Notes: a model not told the origin generated them from the sequence alone. A DNA stretch of 64,000 bases from Ligilactobacillus equi DSM 15833 = JCM 10991 (GCF_000615765.1 NZ_BAMI01000003.1:1-64000), one strand, 5' to 3'; shown: positions 45,377 through 54,316, counted from the stretch's first letter. Numbers and translations are program-made.

Positions 45377-47374
45377 ATGACTGGGGTTGAATTTGAAGCA
45401 GTTGATCCTAAGAAGAAACAGGAAGTACTTGCGCAAAGAGCTTCTGAAAATGGCACAACTGTTGAAGAAGAACAAAACCGTATTTACAAGAAGTTTGCTC
45501 AATCTGGTTACACGCCAGAACAAATTAGCAATATGGAAGCTAAGTCAGGTGTTATGTCGCTTGGGAATGACTTTGACTACCAAAGCAAGTATAGTGAAGT
45601 TAATATTGCTAATGCAGCTAAGAGTGAAAATACTGGGATGCCCGGTAAAAACGAACAAAAATTAGTAGCTGCGTTGCGAAGTGGTATGGGTCTTGAAGTT
45701 GCGTTAGAAATTGCTTACCCTCAAATGCAAGGTAACTTGCAAGTTAAGCACAGTGCCGAAGATGCGGTTAAAATGATTCAAATGTTCAATAGTCAGATGA
45801 AACTGTTATTAAATGGTAAAGCGGATAATCCACGTTTAGCGTTCGATAAAGTTGACTTGAACAACTCAAAGAAACGTTATCAAGAAGAATTAGATTTCGC
45901 TGCGGATACGTTTTTTGAGGGGACCGAAGATTACTATAAAAAATGTCTTAATTTCAATGATAAATCTTCTACGGCGAAAAAATTCCGCAAAAACCTTGGG
46001 CTTGATAAAGAGGAGCAAACAACATCTTTTGAAACAAATTATGTTGGCAATGCGAAAAGTCATGATACCATTGATAATGAAAAATATCCTAAATTTTATG
46101 ATGATAAGTTCGATAAGAACGATGCTCTTACGGCGGATATCTTTGTCAAGCGTTACAAACGCTTATTAGACGAAGTTGGTGTTGATGTTGATGAAGAAGG
46201 TTTGAAAGTTCTTGCTACTTACTTGTCTGATGAAGATCCTAAGACAACAACTAAATCACTTAAGGAAATGATAATTCGTCCTATTGATGAATTGGTTGAA
46301 CAGAAATCTGCTCCAATGGATTATGTTGCTTTAAAGGGTGCATCGGCTGCTAAGAATTTAGCTATTCAACATGGACAAAAACAGGCATTGCAAGGTGGAA
46401 AGCCTTTTGCCCCTAAAGACTACATGTCTAAAAAAGAATTTGATAATTACGAGAAAAAAATGAATAATAGGAAAAATCCTGATATTAAAGTTCCTCCGGT
46501 TCCAGAACGTTCTAAGTATAACTTAACCTTTAATCAATTGATTAATCCAAAGACTAAACTTGAGATTGCTACTGCTAAAGAAGATGTCGCTTCGTATCTT
46601 GAAAGCGATGGAGCTTTAAAGGATGTATCTGTTGAAGAGAAAAAAGCTATCATGGATGGTTCATATAAATCACCTTATGATAATTTAGCTCAAGACGTGG
46701 CAACTAATGTTATTATTTTAGAGTTGTCTAAAGATGATTCTCATGAAAAAATCTTTACAGATAAAAAACTAAATGAATACATTGCTCAAACGTTAGATAC
46801 GGATGAAAATCAAACTAATCAAAATTCAAAAGAACTAGAGACAATGCTAAATGATGTTGATTTAAAGAAAGCTATTGCAACTCAATTTGTGAAGAGCGCT
46901 AAAGAATCTAATTTTGATAAGCAATTGGAAACAAAAGAACGCAATTCTAATCCTTACTTTGGTTCTAAAGCAAAACTTTCTGAATATCTAGCTCAAATTG
47001 AAGAAAAGCAAGAAGCTGCTCCTGAAGTACGTGAACTTTCTAAAGCACCTGCTCCAAGCGCTACGCAAACTGTTAAAGACTTTGTACAGCGAAAAGTTCA
47101 AGCCTTTAATAATTCTGTTCAAAGTGGGAAAGAGGTTGTTTCTCAGCAAATTAGTAAGAATAAAGAAGCAGTAAGGCTGTACTTTGAAGGAGTGCAAAGA
47201 CAAATGCAGACTCAACCTCAAGTTGCAGGTTTACAATATGCAACTGCAAGTGGTAATGTTAATGGCTTTGGTAATGGATCTGTGCCATTTAATAATCAAA
47301 ATGATGTAAATTCTGTCGGAATTGATAATAATGAAGCTGACGATGGTCTTAGTGATTTGATTGATAACGTTTAA
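45377..47374 (+). CDS. Giant RNA polymerase-like protein, C-terminal part (-1 frame)
   Basis: The 665-codon frame begins at an internal ATG. Sequence upstream in the same frame reads GKTKDLSEALGYMTG and joins smoothly to EKGLK of the preceding frame if one base is restored near 45344. It has no ribosome site of its own. It contains ANAAKSENTGMPGKNEQKL, which I tentatively compare with the SGARG.. bridge/trigger segment that follows the DFDGD barrel in beta'. The rest is charged and helical, ending in a Gln/Asn-rich tail. The reconstituted protein would be about 2,800 aa, larger than the crAss-like phage polymerase of about 2,180 aa (from memory). Confidence 0.78.
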   Translation: MTGVEFEAVDPKKKQEVLAQRASENGTTVEEEQNRIYKKFAQSGYTPEQISNMEAKSGVMSLGNDFDYQSKYSEVNIANAAKSENTGMPGKNEQKLVAALRSGMGLEVALEIAYPQMQGNLQVKHSAEDAVKMIQMFNSQMKLLLNGKADNPRLAFDKVDLNNSKKRYQEELDFAADTFFEGTEDYYKKCLNFNDKSSTAKKFRKNLGLDKEEQTTSFETNYVGNAKSHDTIDNEKYPKFYDDKFDKNDALTADIFVKRYKRLLDEVGVDVDEEGLKVLATYLSDEDPKTTTKSLKEMIIRPIDELVEQKSAPMDYVALKGASAAKNLAIQHGQKQALQGGKPFAPKDYMSKKEFDNYEKKMNNRKNPDIKVPPVPERSKYNLTFNQLINPKTKLEIATAKEDVASYLESDGALKDVSVEEKKAIMDGSYKSPYDNLAQDVATNVIILELSKDDSHEKIFTDKKLNEYIAQTLDTDENQTNQNSKELETMLNDVDLKKAIATQFVKSAKESNFDKQLETKERNSNPYFGSKAKLSEYLAQIEEKQEAAPEVRELSKAPAPSATQTVKDFVQRKVQAFNNSVQSGKEVVSQQISKNKEAVRLYFEGVQRQMQTQPQVAGLQYATASGNVNGFGNGSVPFNNQNDVNSVGIDNNEADDGLSDLIDNV

Positions 47375-47390
47375 TAACGTTTATACTGAA

Positions 47391-47420
47391 AAGATGATTT
47401 CTCTTGGAATCATCTTTTTT
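47391..47420 (+). terminator. Intrinsic terminator of the polymerase gene
   Basis: AAGATGATT / AATCATCTT nine-pair stem with an eight-nt loop and eight T in total at the 3' side. Confidence 0.88.
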
Positions 47421-47429
47421 GTTGCTTAA

Positions 47430-47458
47430 GTAGTATGAATGTAGTATCATAGTAGTAT
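47430..47458 (+). promoter_or_regulatory. Three GTAGTAT repeats, probable antitoxin operator
   Basis: Exact GTAGTAT heptamers start at 47430, 47441 and 47452, each 11 bp apart, i.e. on one face of the helix. They lie 27-55 bp before the start of a ribbon-helix-helix RelB/DinJ-like protein, the kind of regulator that binds such short direct repeats cooperatively. Confidence 0.6.
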
Positions 47459-47484
47459 AAAAATCAGCAAGGCGGTGAAGAACG

Positions 47485-47691
47485 GTGGCAGCTCTTGTCA
47501 AAAAAATGCAAGTCACAATAGAAAAAGAGAAATATGATTTGGTCGAAGAAATTTTAGCGGAAGTTGGGATGACACCAACAGCTGCGGTAAATGTTTTATT
47601 TAGCAAGATCATTTCAGATGGCGGATTGCCTTTTCGCCCTAGTCTGAACGAAAGACAATTCGCTAAAATTTTGAACTCTAAGAAAAAATAA
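47485..47691 (+). CDS. RelB/DinJ-family antitoxin-like RHH protein
   Basis: This 68-aa protein starts with GTG behind GGCGGTGAAG. It has an N-terminal beta strand (VKKMQVTIEKEKYD) and the family signature GMTPTAAVNVLFSKII followed by GGLPFRP. RelB/DinJ antitoxins bind their own promoter and neutralise a RelE/YafQ-type mRNA interferase. No RelE/YafQ-like toxin is recognisable downstream, so it is either orphan, neutralises a toxin elsewhere, or acts only as a repressor of the adjacent YGSW-repeat gene. Confidence 0.8.
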   Translation: MAALVKKMQVTIEKEKYDLVEEILAEVGMTPTAAVNVLFSKIISDGGLPFRPSLNERQFAKILNSKKK

Positions 47692-47712
47692 GTGTAAGGA
47701 GGCTTTTATAAC

Positions 47713-48953
47713 ATGGATGATGAAGAATGGGAAGCATATTTAGAAGCAGAAAGAATGGCTGATGAAGTTCATGCAGAATGGGCACGTGAAAGGAAGAAGA
47801 ACTAAACCGGGAATATGATTATGCAATATCAAAATACGGAAGTTATGCACGATATCAAAATGAGCGGTGGTATAAAACTAAGCAAAAATCAGAGATAAGT
47901 GACAGGTATGGGGAAAATCGGGAAAATTATGATCGTGTGTGTGATTTTCTTTATGGTGATCGCGATAATTATAGAAGAAAGATTGATATAGAACGTCAAC
48001 GTCTTGATTTAATTTTTTGTGAATTAGATGATGAATATGTTCATGATATTCCTGAAGATAGAAAACCTGATAAAAATAACAAAGATGTACAACGATATCT
48101 TAATTTAGAAAAAAAGATATTAGAACATTATGGATCTTGGAAAAACTACGCCGAAAGATTGCGTCAAGTTGGTTATGCTGGATCTCAAGATAAACTTTGG
48201 AATGCTCATTATTTAAAATGGGAATTATATTATAACGTAATGACATTAGTTTATGGTAGTTGGGATGGTTATATCGATAACTATGATAAAGAGCAACAAC
48301 GTCTAGATGAATTGGTTCGTAACGGAGTTGATAGAGACCCAGAAATTGAAAGATATGAAAAAGTAAAATATTATGAACATGAGCAAGAAGAATGGAAACG
48401 TAAGCATTATAGTAATGCTAATGAATATTATTACCTTGCTGCATGCGCTTTGATTTATGGTATAGATGTTGATATTAACAAACTAACATCTGATGATCTT
48501 TCAGCGTACCGGTCGATAGAACGTCAACGTCTTGATATGCTTTTCAGCGAACTAGATGATGAATATGCTCAGTGTATTCCTGAAGATATGAAACCCGACA
48601 AAGGCAACAAAGATGTACAACGATATCTTAATTTAGAAAAAAAGATATTAGAACATTATGGAAGTTGGCCTAATTATTTTAAGTATTTGCGTCAAGCTGT
48701 TGGTTATACAAATATGGATGTTTTTAGTGGTAAAGAAGACGATTTGATTGCAGGCGAGGTCGATGAATGGATTGAAACTGTTGATTTAATGGATAATGTT
48801 TTGTACATTGATGTGGTAAAGTTTATCTATGGCAGTTGGAAAAATTATATTGACAATTATGAGAAAGAACAACAACGCCTTGACGAATTAGTTCGTAGCG
48901 GTGTTGAAATTGATCCTAAGCGTATCGAAGCTGAAGACTCACTGGGCTTTTAG
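47713..48953 (+). CDS. YGSW-repeat protein, interrupted by a -1 frameshift
   Basis: AAGGAGG precedes the ATG at 47713. The first 30 codons (MDDEEWEAYLEAERMADEV) stop at 47805, but the -1 frame continues seamlessly (EELNREYDYAISKYGS) to 48953, giving about 412 aa if one base is restored near 47795. The protein repeats a module YGSWxxY: HYGSWKNYAERLRQVG, VYGSWDGYIDNYDKEQQ, HYGSWPNYFKYLRQ, IYGSWKNYIDNYEKEQQ. A larger unit of about 190 residues starting IERQRLD..F.ELDDEY is present twice. The YGSW..Y..L...G pattern recalls the DNA-binding repeats associated with homing endonucleases. No nuclease domain is seen. Confidence 0.62.
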
Positions 48954-48971
48954 AAAGAAGAGAAAATTAGT

Positions 48972-49253
48972 ATGGTAACAGAATGTTTCTGTGGAATTAA
49001 AATTAACTATGTTTTACATGATGATAGAGAGCGCTTAGAACGCGTTGAAAGAGCGGCTAAGGAAACCCTTGAAGATACTATTAGGGATGCTCAAATCGAA
49101 GAATATGGGAATGTAGACGCAAACTACAATAGTGTAGATGGTGGATATAGTGAAATACCTGCTGACTTTCACCAATTCATTGTTGATAATTATGGTAGCG
49201 TTGAAAATTATATTAAACAAACTGATGAAGAATTAGGTACAATTAGTTATTAA
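48972..49253 (+). CDS. Small YGS-repeat protein
   Basis: This 93-aa acidic protein lies 18 bp after the YGSW-repeat gene, with GAAAGAAGAG upstream of its ATG. It contains one related module, NYGSVENYIKQTDEEL, and an N-terminal FCGIKINYVLHDDRERLERVERA. Probably in the same operon and of related function. Confidence 0.55.
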   Translation: MVTECFCGIKINYVLHDDRERLERVERAAKETLEDTIRDAQIEEYGNVDANYNSVDGGYSEIPADFHQFIVDNYGSVENYIKQTDEELGTISY

Positions 49254-49274
49254 TTAGCGTTATCCCTTTTCTTG

Positions 49275-49430
49275 TGTTATGATAATAGCAGTGGGTAGAG
49301 TCATAAGAGACTAGCAATGGTATACTGAAATGTATACGCCTACGAAAGTCAAATCGTTTTGCATTTGGCAAAACATTAAAGTTCTCCAAACAGCACTTCG
49401 TTATTTCCGAAACGAAGTGCTGTTTTCTTT
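49275..49430 (+). ncRNA. Candidate structured small RNA ending in a strong terminator
   Basis: No coding frame is seen between 49254 and 49593. Downstream of a TATGATAAT box (49278-49286) lie GTATAC-tgaaat-GTATAC and TTTTGC-atttg-GCAAAA hairpins and then a 15-pair terminator. The segment resembles a stand-alone small RNA or the long leader of the LysM gene cut off by a terminator. There is no match to a family I can name. Confidence 0.35.
49388..49430 (+). terminator. Very strong intrinsic terminator
   Basis: AAACAGCACTTCGTT pairs perfectly with AACGAAGTGCTGTTT across an eight-nt loop, followed by TTCTTTT. It may also be bidirectional (A run on the left). Confidence 0.9.
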
Positions 49431-49593
49431 TGCTATTATTTCAAACGTCAATAATCGTTATATAAACGATAAAATTTTGTAAAAAAAGTCGATATTAAAT
49501 ATGTTATAGTGTACGTGTATTAATAGATGAAATTTAGAAATAATCACACTAAATATTGATTAATAATGTATTTTTATATAACGAGGTGTTTAA

Positions 49594-50442
49594 ATGTTTA
49601 AAACAATGAAAATTGCAGCTTCATCAGCAGGTGCTCTTGCAGTTGGTTTAGTTGCAAGTGGCATTTCAGCTAATGCAGATTCAACATATACAGTCAAAAC
49701 TGGAGATACTTTGAGTGAAATTGCTCAAAAAAATAATGTTACAGTTTCTGATTTAGCAACTAAGAACAATATTTCTGACGCTAATAAGATTCTTCCTGGC
49801 GTGACATTAACAATCGAAGGAGAGGGCCAACAAGCACAAACTTCAAATTCTAGTGGTTCTTATACAGTTAAAGCAGGAGATACTTTAGGTAAAATTGCAA
49901 GTGAAAATGGTACGACTGTATCTGAATTAAGGAGTGCTAATAACTTGTCATCAGACTTGATTTTAGTGGGCCAAGTGTTACAATTACACGGTAACGGTTC
50001 AACTAATACTGGTGCTCAACAAACACAAGCAACAACTACAGCTACCGTTGATAACCAAGTGTCAACCACTCAAACTCAAAATTATACTCAACCTAGTTAC
50101 AACTACCAACAACAAACTACAAATGGTTACTCATCAAATTACAGTAACAACTATTCTAACAACGCATCAACGCAATCTGCGACTCAAAGTGCGACAGTTA
50201 ATAACTACGGTGGTTCAACTTCAGAACAAGCGGCTAAGGAATGGATTGCTCAACGTGAAAGTGGTGGCTCATACAATGCGCGTAATGGCCGTTATATTGG
50301 TCGCTACCAACTCACAGATAGTTACTTAGGTGGAGACTATTCAGCAGCTAATCAAGAACGTGTGGCAAATAATTATGTTACATCACGTTATGGATCATGG
50401 GCAGGAGCAAAGGATTTCTGGCAATCACACGGTTGGTACTAA
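49594..50442 (+). CDS. Secreted double-LysM protein with Apf-like C-terminal domain
   Basis: This 282-aa protein has ribosome site CGAGGTG. A Sec signal peptide (residues 1-28, cleavage after SANA) is followed by LysM domains at about 31-74 ([18 protein letters not shown]) and 90-133 ([18 protein letters not shown]), a Gln/Thr/Ser/Asn-rich linker, and a C-terminal domain [19 protein letters not shown]...SHGWY typical of lactobacillus aggregation-promoting-factor or resuscitation-factor-like muralytic proteins, with E in QRESGG as the probable catalytic acid. It may loosen the wall for channel assembly or mating contact. Has its own promoter region and terminator. Confidence 0.9.
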   Translation: MFKTMKIAASSAGALAVGLVASGISANADSTYTVKTGDTLSEIAQKNNVTVSDLATKNNISDANKILPGVTLTIEGEGQQAQTSNSSGSYTVKAGDTLGKIASENGTTVSELRSANNLSSDLILVGQVLQLHGNGSTNTGAQQTQATTTATVDNQVSTTQTQNYTQPSYNYQQQTTNGYSSNYSNNYSNNASTQSATQSATVNNYGGSTSEQAAKEWIAQRESGGSYNARNGRYIGRYQLTDSYLGGDYSAANQERVANNYVTSRYGSWAGAKDFWQSHGWY

Positions 50443-50462
50443 AATTAAATGCAGCAGAGCTA

Positions 50463-50491
50463 AGAGATGCCTGATGGTGTCTCTTTTTTTT
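50463..50491 (+). terminator. Intrinsic terminator of the LysM gene
   Basis: AGAGATGCC / GGTGTCTCT stem with two wobble pairs and a TGAT loop, then eight T. Confidence 0.8.
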
Positions 50492-50635
50492 GATTATTTT
50501 TTAAAAAACATTTGGATTAAGTATGGCGTAAATATATTTTTTAAAAACGAAAAAATAGTGTATAATTTTTTGTGAAAGGAGAGATTATAACTGTCGTTTA
50601 AAATACAACCAATTCTCATGTACTAGCAAAAAATA

Positions 50636-50809
50636 AAATACGGAGCAAGGCTAGGGGCTTTAACAAAAATTTATGGTAAAGATTTTTGTTTGGATGTTAT
50701 TAAAAAAGTTAATTTTGGAATTGTTAGTTAATCTAGTAAACTGGTCTAACTAACTTTGGATAAATTAGCTGATGTTATGATAACAAGCATGTGTTTAGTG
50801 ATTAAATAA
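50636..50809 (+). pseudogene. Relic of an XRE/Rgg-type regulator
   Basis: One frame reads YGARLGALTKIYGKDF, then stops, then LTLDKLADVM, resembling a degenerate helix-turn-helix regulator start and its fourth helix, with two in-frame stops. A good ribosome site (GAAAGGAGAG, 50574-50583) lies upstream without a proper start codon. The rest of 50492-50852 shows nothing else. Confidence 0.3.
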
Positions 50810-50852
50810 GTGATAGTTACGTATGGTTATTTTAATTTGACAGGAAATCAAT

Positions 50853-52108
50853 TTGGCAAAAGATTCAATTGACAAAAGTTCTAGTGTCGTAGAAGAAAAA
50901 CCAAATACGAAAAAAAATAGTTGGCTTTCGTTTGGTAAACATTCTAAGTTTGAACGTCAAACATTAAGCTTTGCTATTTGTTTTGTAGCACTTATATTTT
51001 CTGCCTCTATGTGCTTGTATCACAATTATAGCGTTAAAAAGCAGGAAGCTTTGACGGTCACTTCAGCGGGTAAGAGAGTGGTATTTTCACGAACTAAGGC
51101 TCAATTAACACTCGATAAAATGCACTGGTCTAAGGATAGGAAAACAACATATATTCCATTTAGCTTTGATTCAATTAAGAATTTAAGTACTGATGCAAAT
51201 GATTATAGAGTTTTTGTTAAGTCTGCTTATGGTCCACTAACATACAAACCAACAGGTAATTTAGTGTTATTTGGTTCTACTGGTCGTGGGGTTTTAATTA
51301 TTCATTCAGCTAAAAAAATTCCTAATGAAGTTTTAAATGTGTATATTGAAAACCGATTTAGATTAAGATCAGCTGATTCTAACGAACAAGATTATGCGGA
51401 TATTTCTGCGGTACAAGGGGATAAAGGGTTCGAAGAATACTTTAAGAAACATGACATGTTAACGTTCACTGTATCTCCGGGAGCAACTAATATTAAAAAG
51501 AATTCACGTGTTACTTCATCAGTTAAAACACCTGTAAAGTTATATACTCAACTATTTGATGTTGGTGATGTACGTGATGTTAAGAAGAGTATTGCCAAAG
51601 ACAAAAAACAAATTAAACTTTATACTGAAACAGCTAATAAGTTAAAAGGTAACTTAGAGAATGCTGGATATGCAATAACAGTTCAACCTAAGTGGATGAA
51701 AGAAAACTGGAAACCTTATGACTATGTAAATCCAAAGACAGGGAAATACCTAAATGGTCAACAAGTCGGTAGTAAGATTTCTGGAACTGATCCAGATGAT
51801 ATTATTTACCCACCATCTTTAACTAATAAAGACGGCGTATCTACTTCAAATACAAATGCAGATGATGCACAAATTAGGAAAGGTTCTTCATCGACAACGG
51901 TATCAACTGGTGGTAAGCAGGCTAACGATTGGTATATGAGTTACAAGGTGCATGGGATACTGTTAGAGAAGCTAAACGTGATTGGCTTGTAACACAAAAT
52001 ACTAACTTGTACAAATTGAAATACATTAAGTTGCAACAAGCTAAGCAAACTAGTGTAGGTAAGAGTAGTTTATTTAAGCCAACAGGTAAAATTAAAATTG
52101 ATAAATAG
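50853..52108 (+). CDS. Membrane-anchored transfer-type protein, interrupted by a -1 frameshift
   Basis: The TTG at 50853 behind CAGGAAA starts a protein with a 40-residue basic cytoplasmic end, one transmembrane helix (about 41-60, FAICFVALIFSASMCLY) and a large extracellular beta-rich domain. The first frame stops at 51992, but from about 51938 the -1 frame reads ELQGAWDTVREAKRDWLV and runs to 52108; restoring one base gives about 417 aa ending in a basic tail. Topology suggests a cell-surface or channel component. Family unknown. Confidence 0.62.
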
Positions 52109-52127
52109 TTTATGAGGTGTATAAAAT

Positions 52128-52526
52128 ATGGCAAAAGGAAAAGTAACACGTTCAAATAAATTGACGTTAAGTAAATTGGAAAGAATGGTTTCTACGTTAG
52201 AAAATTCATTAGAGAAAGATCCTGATTTTGGTAAGGTTATCTCTGTTAAGGAAACTGAATCGCATAAAGCTTTACAAAAGCTTGCTAATCGATTAACTAA
52301 GGTAGCTGCTAATTTAAGTGTAGTTGAAGAAGAGTATGCACGTGCTAAATACAAGGATGCAATTCCTACTGACATTAATTTAGATGATTTCTTAGAACTT
52401 ATGTCTATGTACAAGGAAGAACATAATGTTGATTTATCAAATGAAGTAGCTCCTTCTTCTGAAAAAGTAATTGATGCTGAAGATATTAATGATGACTCTT
52501 CAGATGAAGAATTCAGTTTAGAATAA
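52128..52526 (+). CDS. 132-aa helical protein with acidic tail
   Basis: The ATG follows ATGAGGTG. It has a basic N-terminus (MAKGKVTRSNKL), helical middle and an acidic end DDSSDEEFSLE, similar in character to the FEL tails of the transfer operon. It is 19 bp after the preceding gene and followed by two terminators. Not recognised. Confidence 0.6.
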   Translation: MAKGKVTRSNKLTLSKLERMVSTLENSLEKDPDFGKVISVKETESHKALQKLANRLTKVAANLSVVEEEYARAKYKDAIPTDINLDDFLELMSMYKEEHNVDLSNEVAPSSEKVIDAEDINDDSSDEEFSLE

Positions 52527-52531
52527 AAAAT

Positions 52532-52588
52532 CAACAACTATTAGTTGTTGATAATGTTGATTAAGGTACGTTTTATCGTACCTTTTTT
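52532..52588 (+). terminator. Two consecutive hairpins ending the operon
   Basis: CAACAAC/GTTGTTG at 52532-52550, then AAGGTACG/CGTACCTT at 52563-52584 with six T. The second is a standard intrinsic terminator. Confidence 0.8.
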
Positions 52589-52743
52589 ATTTTTAGGTAC
52601 ATATTATATAAGGTGCTCTTTGAAGAGATTAAAGTATTGTAGCTCATAGGTGAGGGGGTTATATAATTTTATTTAGTGTCAAGTTAATGTAGAAAATGTT
52701 TAAATGTTTTCGACAAACATTAGTTCTCTTAAGGTAAACTTAG

Positions 52744-52842
52744 ATGAAGATTTTCGATTGTTTAGAATCAACAAATGGTACATCTTACTTTTTATATGTG
52801 AAGGTATTTGTTTTTACATGTGGGCCAAGGTTGAACTTGTAG
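52744..52842 (+). CDS. Possible 32-aa peptide
   Basis: The ATG is preceded by TTAAGGTAA. The product starts MKIFDCLESTNGTSY and ends in a hydrophobic segment. A terminator-like hairpin follows at 52886-52930. Only weakly supported; it is the sole coding candidate in the 800-bp gap 52527-53343. Confidence 0.25.
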   Translation: MKIFDCLESTNGTSYFLYVKVFVFTCGPRLNL

Positions 52843-52885
52843 TAAGTTTGATTTTTTAGAGATTATCATCTTAAAATGCGCTTTG

Positions 52886-52930
52886 AAAAATAAATGTGCA
52901 CAATATTTTGTGCACACTTATTTTTTATTT
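52886..52930. terminator. Bidirectional terminator-like hairpin
   Basis: TGTGCACAA / TTGTGCACA with a four-nt loop, extended by AATAAA-type pairs on both sides and flanked by A and T runs, so it could act on either strand. Confidence 0.65.
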
Positions 52931-53022
52931 TGTATTTTTTAGTGTCTTAGTTTGAGTGATTTCATAGAAGGTTAAGAAAAAAACAAAAAAACAAACAGTC
53001 TTACAATGATAAAAAAATCAAC

Positions 53023-53323
53023 CTCAAGTCTATGAGATTGATTTAAAGCAAAAAGGTGCCCTATAAAATCCGAGTTTTTGTTGATATAAAGGCGTTTTGT
53101 TCTTTTGTAGGTGCCCTATTTCTTTATGCCCTTGCTCAAGTCTATGAGATTTTTTTGTTAAAATAGTTGTATCGCATGTGGCTCTAAGGGTTAAGTGCGT
53201 TTTTCAGTTCTTAATCTCAAGTCTATGAGACTCGCAGCCTTGAAAAACCTTGATATACCGGAAAAGTGTCAAGTCTATAGACTTGAGTCGTAATTTTTGA
53301 TTTTTATCTCAAGTCTATGAGAT
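53023..53323. repeat. Five copies of a CTCAAGTCTATGAG palindromic motif
   Basis: CTCAAGTCTATGAGA(T/C) occurs at 53023, 53135, 53216 and 53308, and a fully palindromic version TCAAGTCTATAGACTTGA at 53269-53286. Spacing is irregular (39-112 bp). Short, repeated, partly palindromic sites in a non-coding 300-bp block fit protein-binding sites such as a partition centromere or a multi-site operator. No parAB genes are in the window. AGGTGCCCTAT also occurs twice here (53053 and 53109). Confidence 0.6.
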
Positions 53324-53343
53324 TTATTGATTTTTTTGTGTAC

Positions 53344-54123
53344 TTAGTGAGTAGAGTAGAGTGCAAGTGCATTACTTTTAAATGAGTCCTTATTTTTAAC
53401 TAGGGACGTATTAAGATACTTAGTGTTGAATGAAAATGTCATTAAGTGATTTTGATTGTACTTATTAACAAGTTCGATGTCGTCTCCATTTAATACTAGA
53501 AGTGTCGATGTTAGCTTAGTAATAAGTTCGTTGTTGTAATGCTCATATACATTATTAGATAAACTGAATGATAAAACTAAACTATTGTTTCTGAACGCAT
53601 TCGATGCTGATTGGTTACTGAAATCATTAGCAACTAAAATGTATGGAGTGTTGTTTGCTCGAAGTGCATTTGCAATTAAGTTTCCTGTATAATCATCTTT
53701 GATTACATATACCTTATTCAGGTGTGTTTGAATAAACAAAGCAATTTGGTCTTTGTAGACTTTTGTAATATCATCATCGTATGATAACTGTATTTTTGAA
53801 TCAGAACTAATAAGATTTAAATTGCCATGCGCAAAGACTATAAGAGGTAATGGCTCTTCGCTGATAACGTTGGAATATTCTTTAAGCGATTCAGTTGGTA
53901 TGATATTAATTCGATACCGTGTACAATACAAAATAATCCTATTCATTTCTAAGATATACTTATTGTACTGAATGTTATCTTTGAAATTGTTTTTTAGGTA
54001 TTCTGAATTAAATCCTGAATTGCTAATTATTTTCACAAGTTCGTCGACATCTTCACGTTTAATTAGTTTATCTTTCAACAGCAGAGAGGCAAACAAAATT
54101 TCTTTAGTGTTGTTTTTACTCAT
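53344..54123 (-). CDS. DprA-like (SLOG-fold) protein, degenerate
   Basis: This 259-aa protein has ribosome site AGGAGGAG. The middle resembles the start of the DprA Rossmann domain: INIIPTESLKEYSNVI, then PLPLIVFAHGNLNLIS, matching the DprA pattern of poised Pro, then LF.GN..LL. The following DprA motifs (GSR and SGxAxGID) are not preserved, so nucleotide or ssDNA binding is probably altered. DprA loads RecA on incoming single strands; a plasmid-borne diverged copy next to ssb could act on the transferred strand or interfere with the host protein. Assignment is by eye. Confidence 0.55.
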   Translation of the reverse strand: MSKNNTKEILFASLLLKDKLIKREDVDELVKIISNSGFNSEYLKNNFKDNIQYNKYILEMNRIILYCTRYRINIIPTESLKEYSNVISEEPLPLIVFAHGNLNLISSDSKIQLSYDDDITKVYKDQIALFIQTHLNKVYVIKDDYTGNLIANALRANNTPYILVANDFSNQSASNAFRNNSLVLSFSLSNNVYEHYNNELITKLTSTLLVLNGDDIELVNKYNQNHLMTFSFNTKYLNTSLVKNKDSFKSNALALYSTH

Positions 54124-54204
54124 AAAAAGCTCCTCCTAAATTTTATTTCAAAGAATGAAAAATAGCAGGTTAACCCTGCGCCAAATTTATAGTGGAAAGA
54201 AAAA

Positions 54205-54223
54205 CCACCTACAATGTAAGTGG
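54205..54223 (-). terminator. Cassette terminator hairpin
   Basis: CCAC..TAC / GTA.GTGG stem. Member of a family of CCACC...GGTGG hairpins with A runs on their left, i.e. T runs on the minus strand, that separate the right-hand genes. Confidence 0.5.
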
Positions 54224-54262
54224 CAAAAAAATATAAAAATCAATTCAGTAACTCTTAACGGG

Positions 54263-54303
54263 CTACATGATAAAACTAATAGCGACCGCGAAGCTGGGAG
54301 CTA
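54263..54303 (-). promoter_or_regulatory. Hairpin element copy A
   Basis: CTACATG, spacer, then stem TAGCGACC...GGGAGCTA (54280-54303). On the minus strand it precedes the DprA-like gene by 140 bp. Confidence 0.75.
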
Positions 54304-54316
54304 TCAAAAAAATAAA

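Noticed and set aside
47713-48953. RelE-like toxin partner for the RelB-like gene
   Set aside because: The product is 400 aa of YGSW modules with no RelE fold motifs; a toxin role cannot be claimed from sequence.
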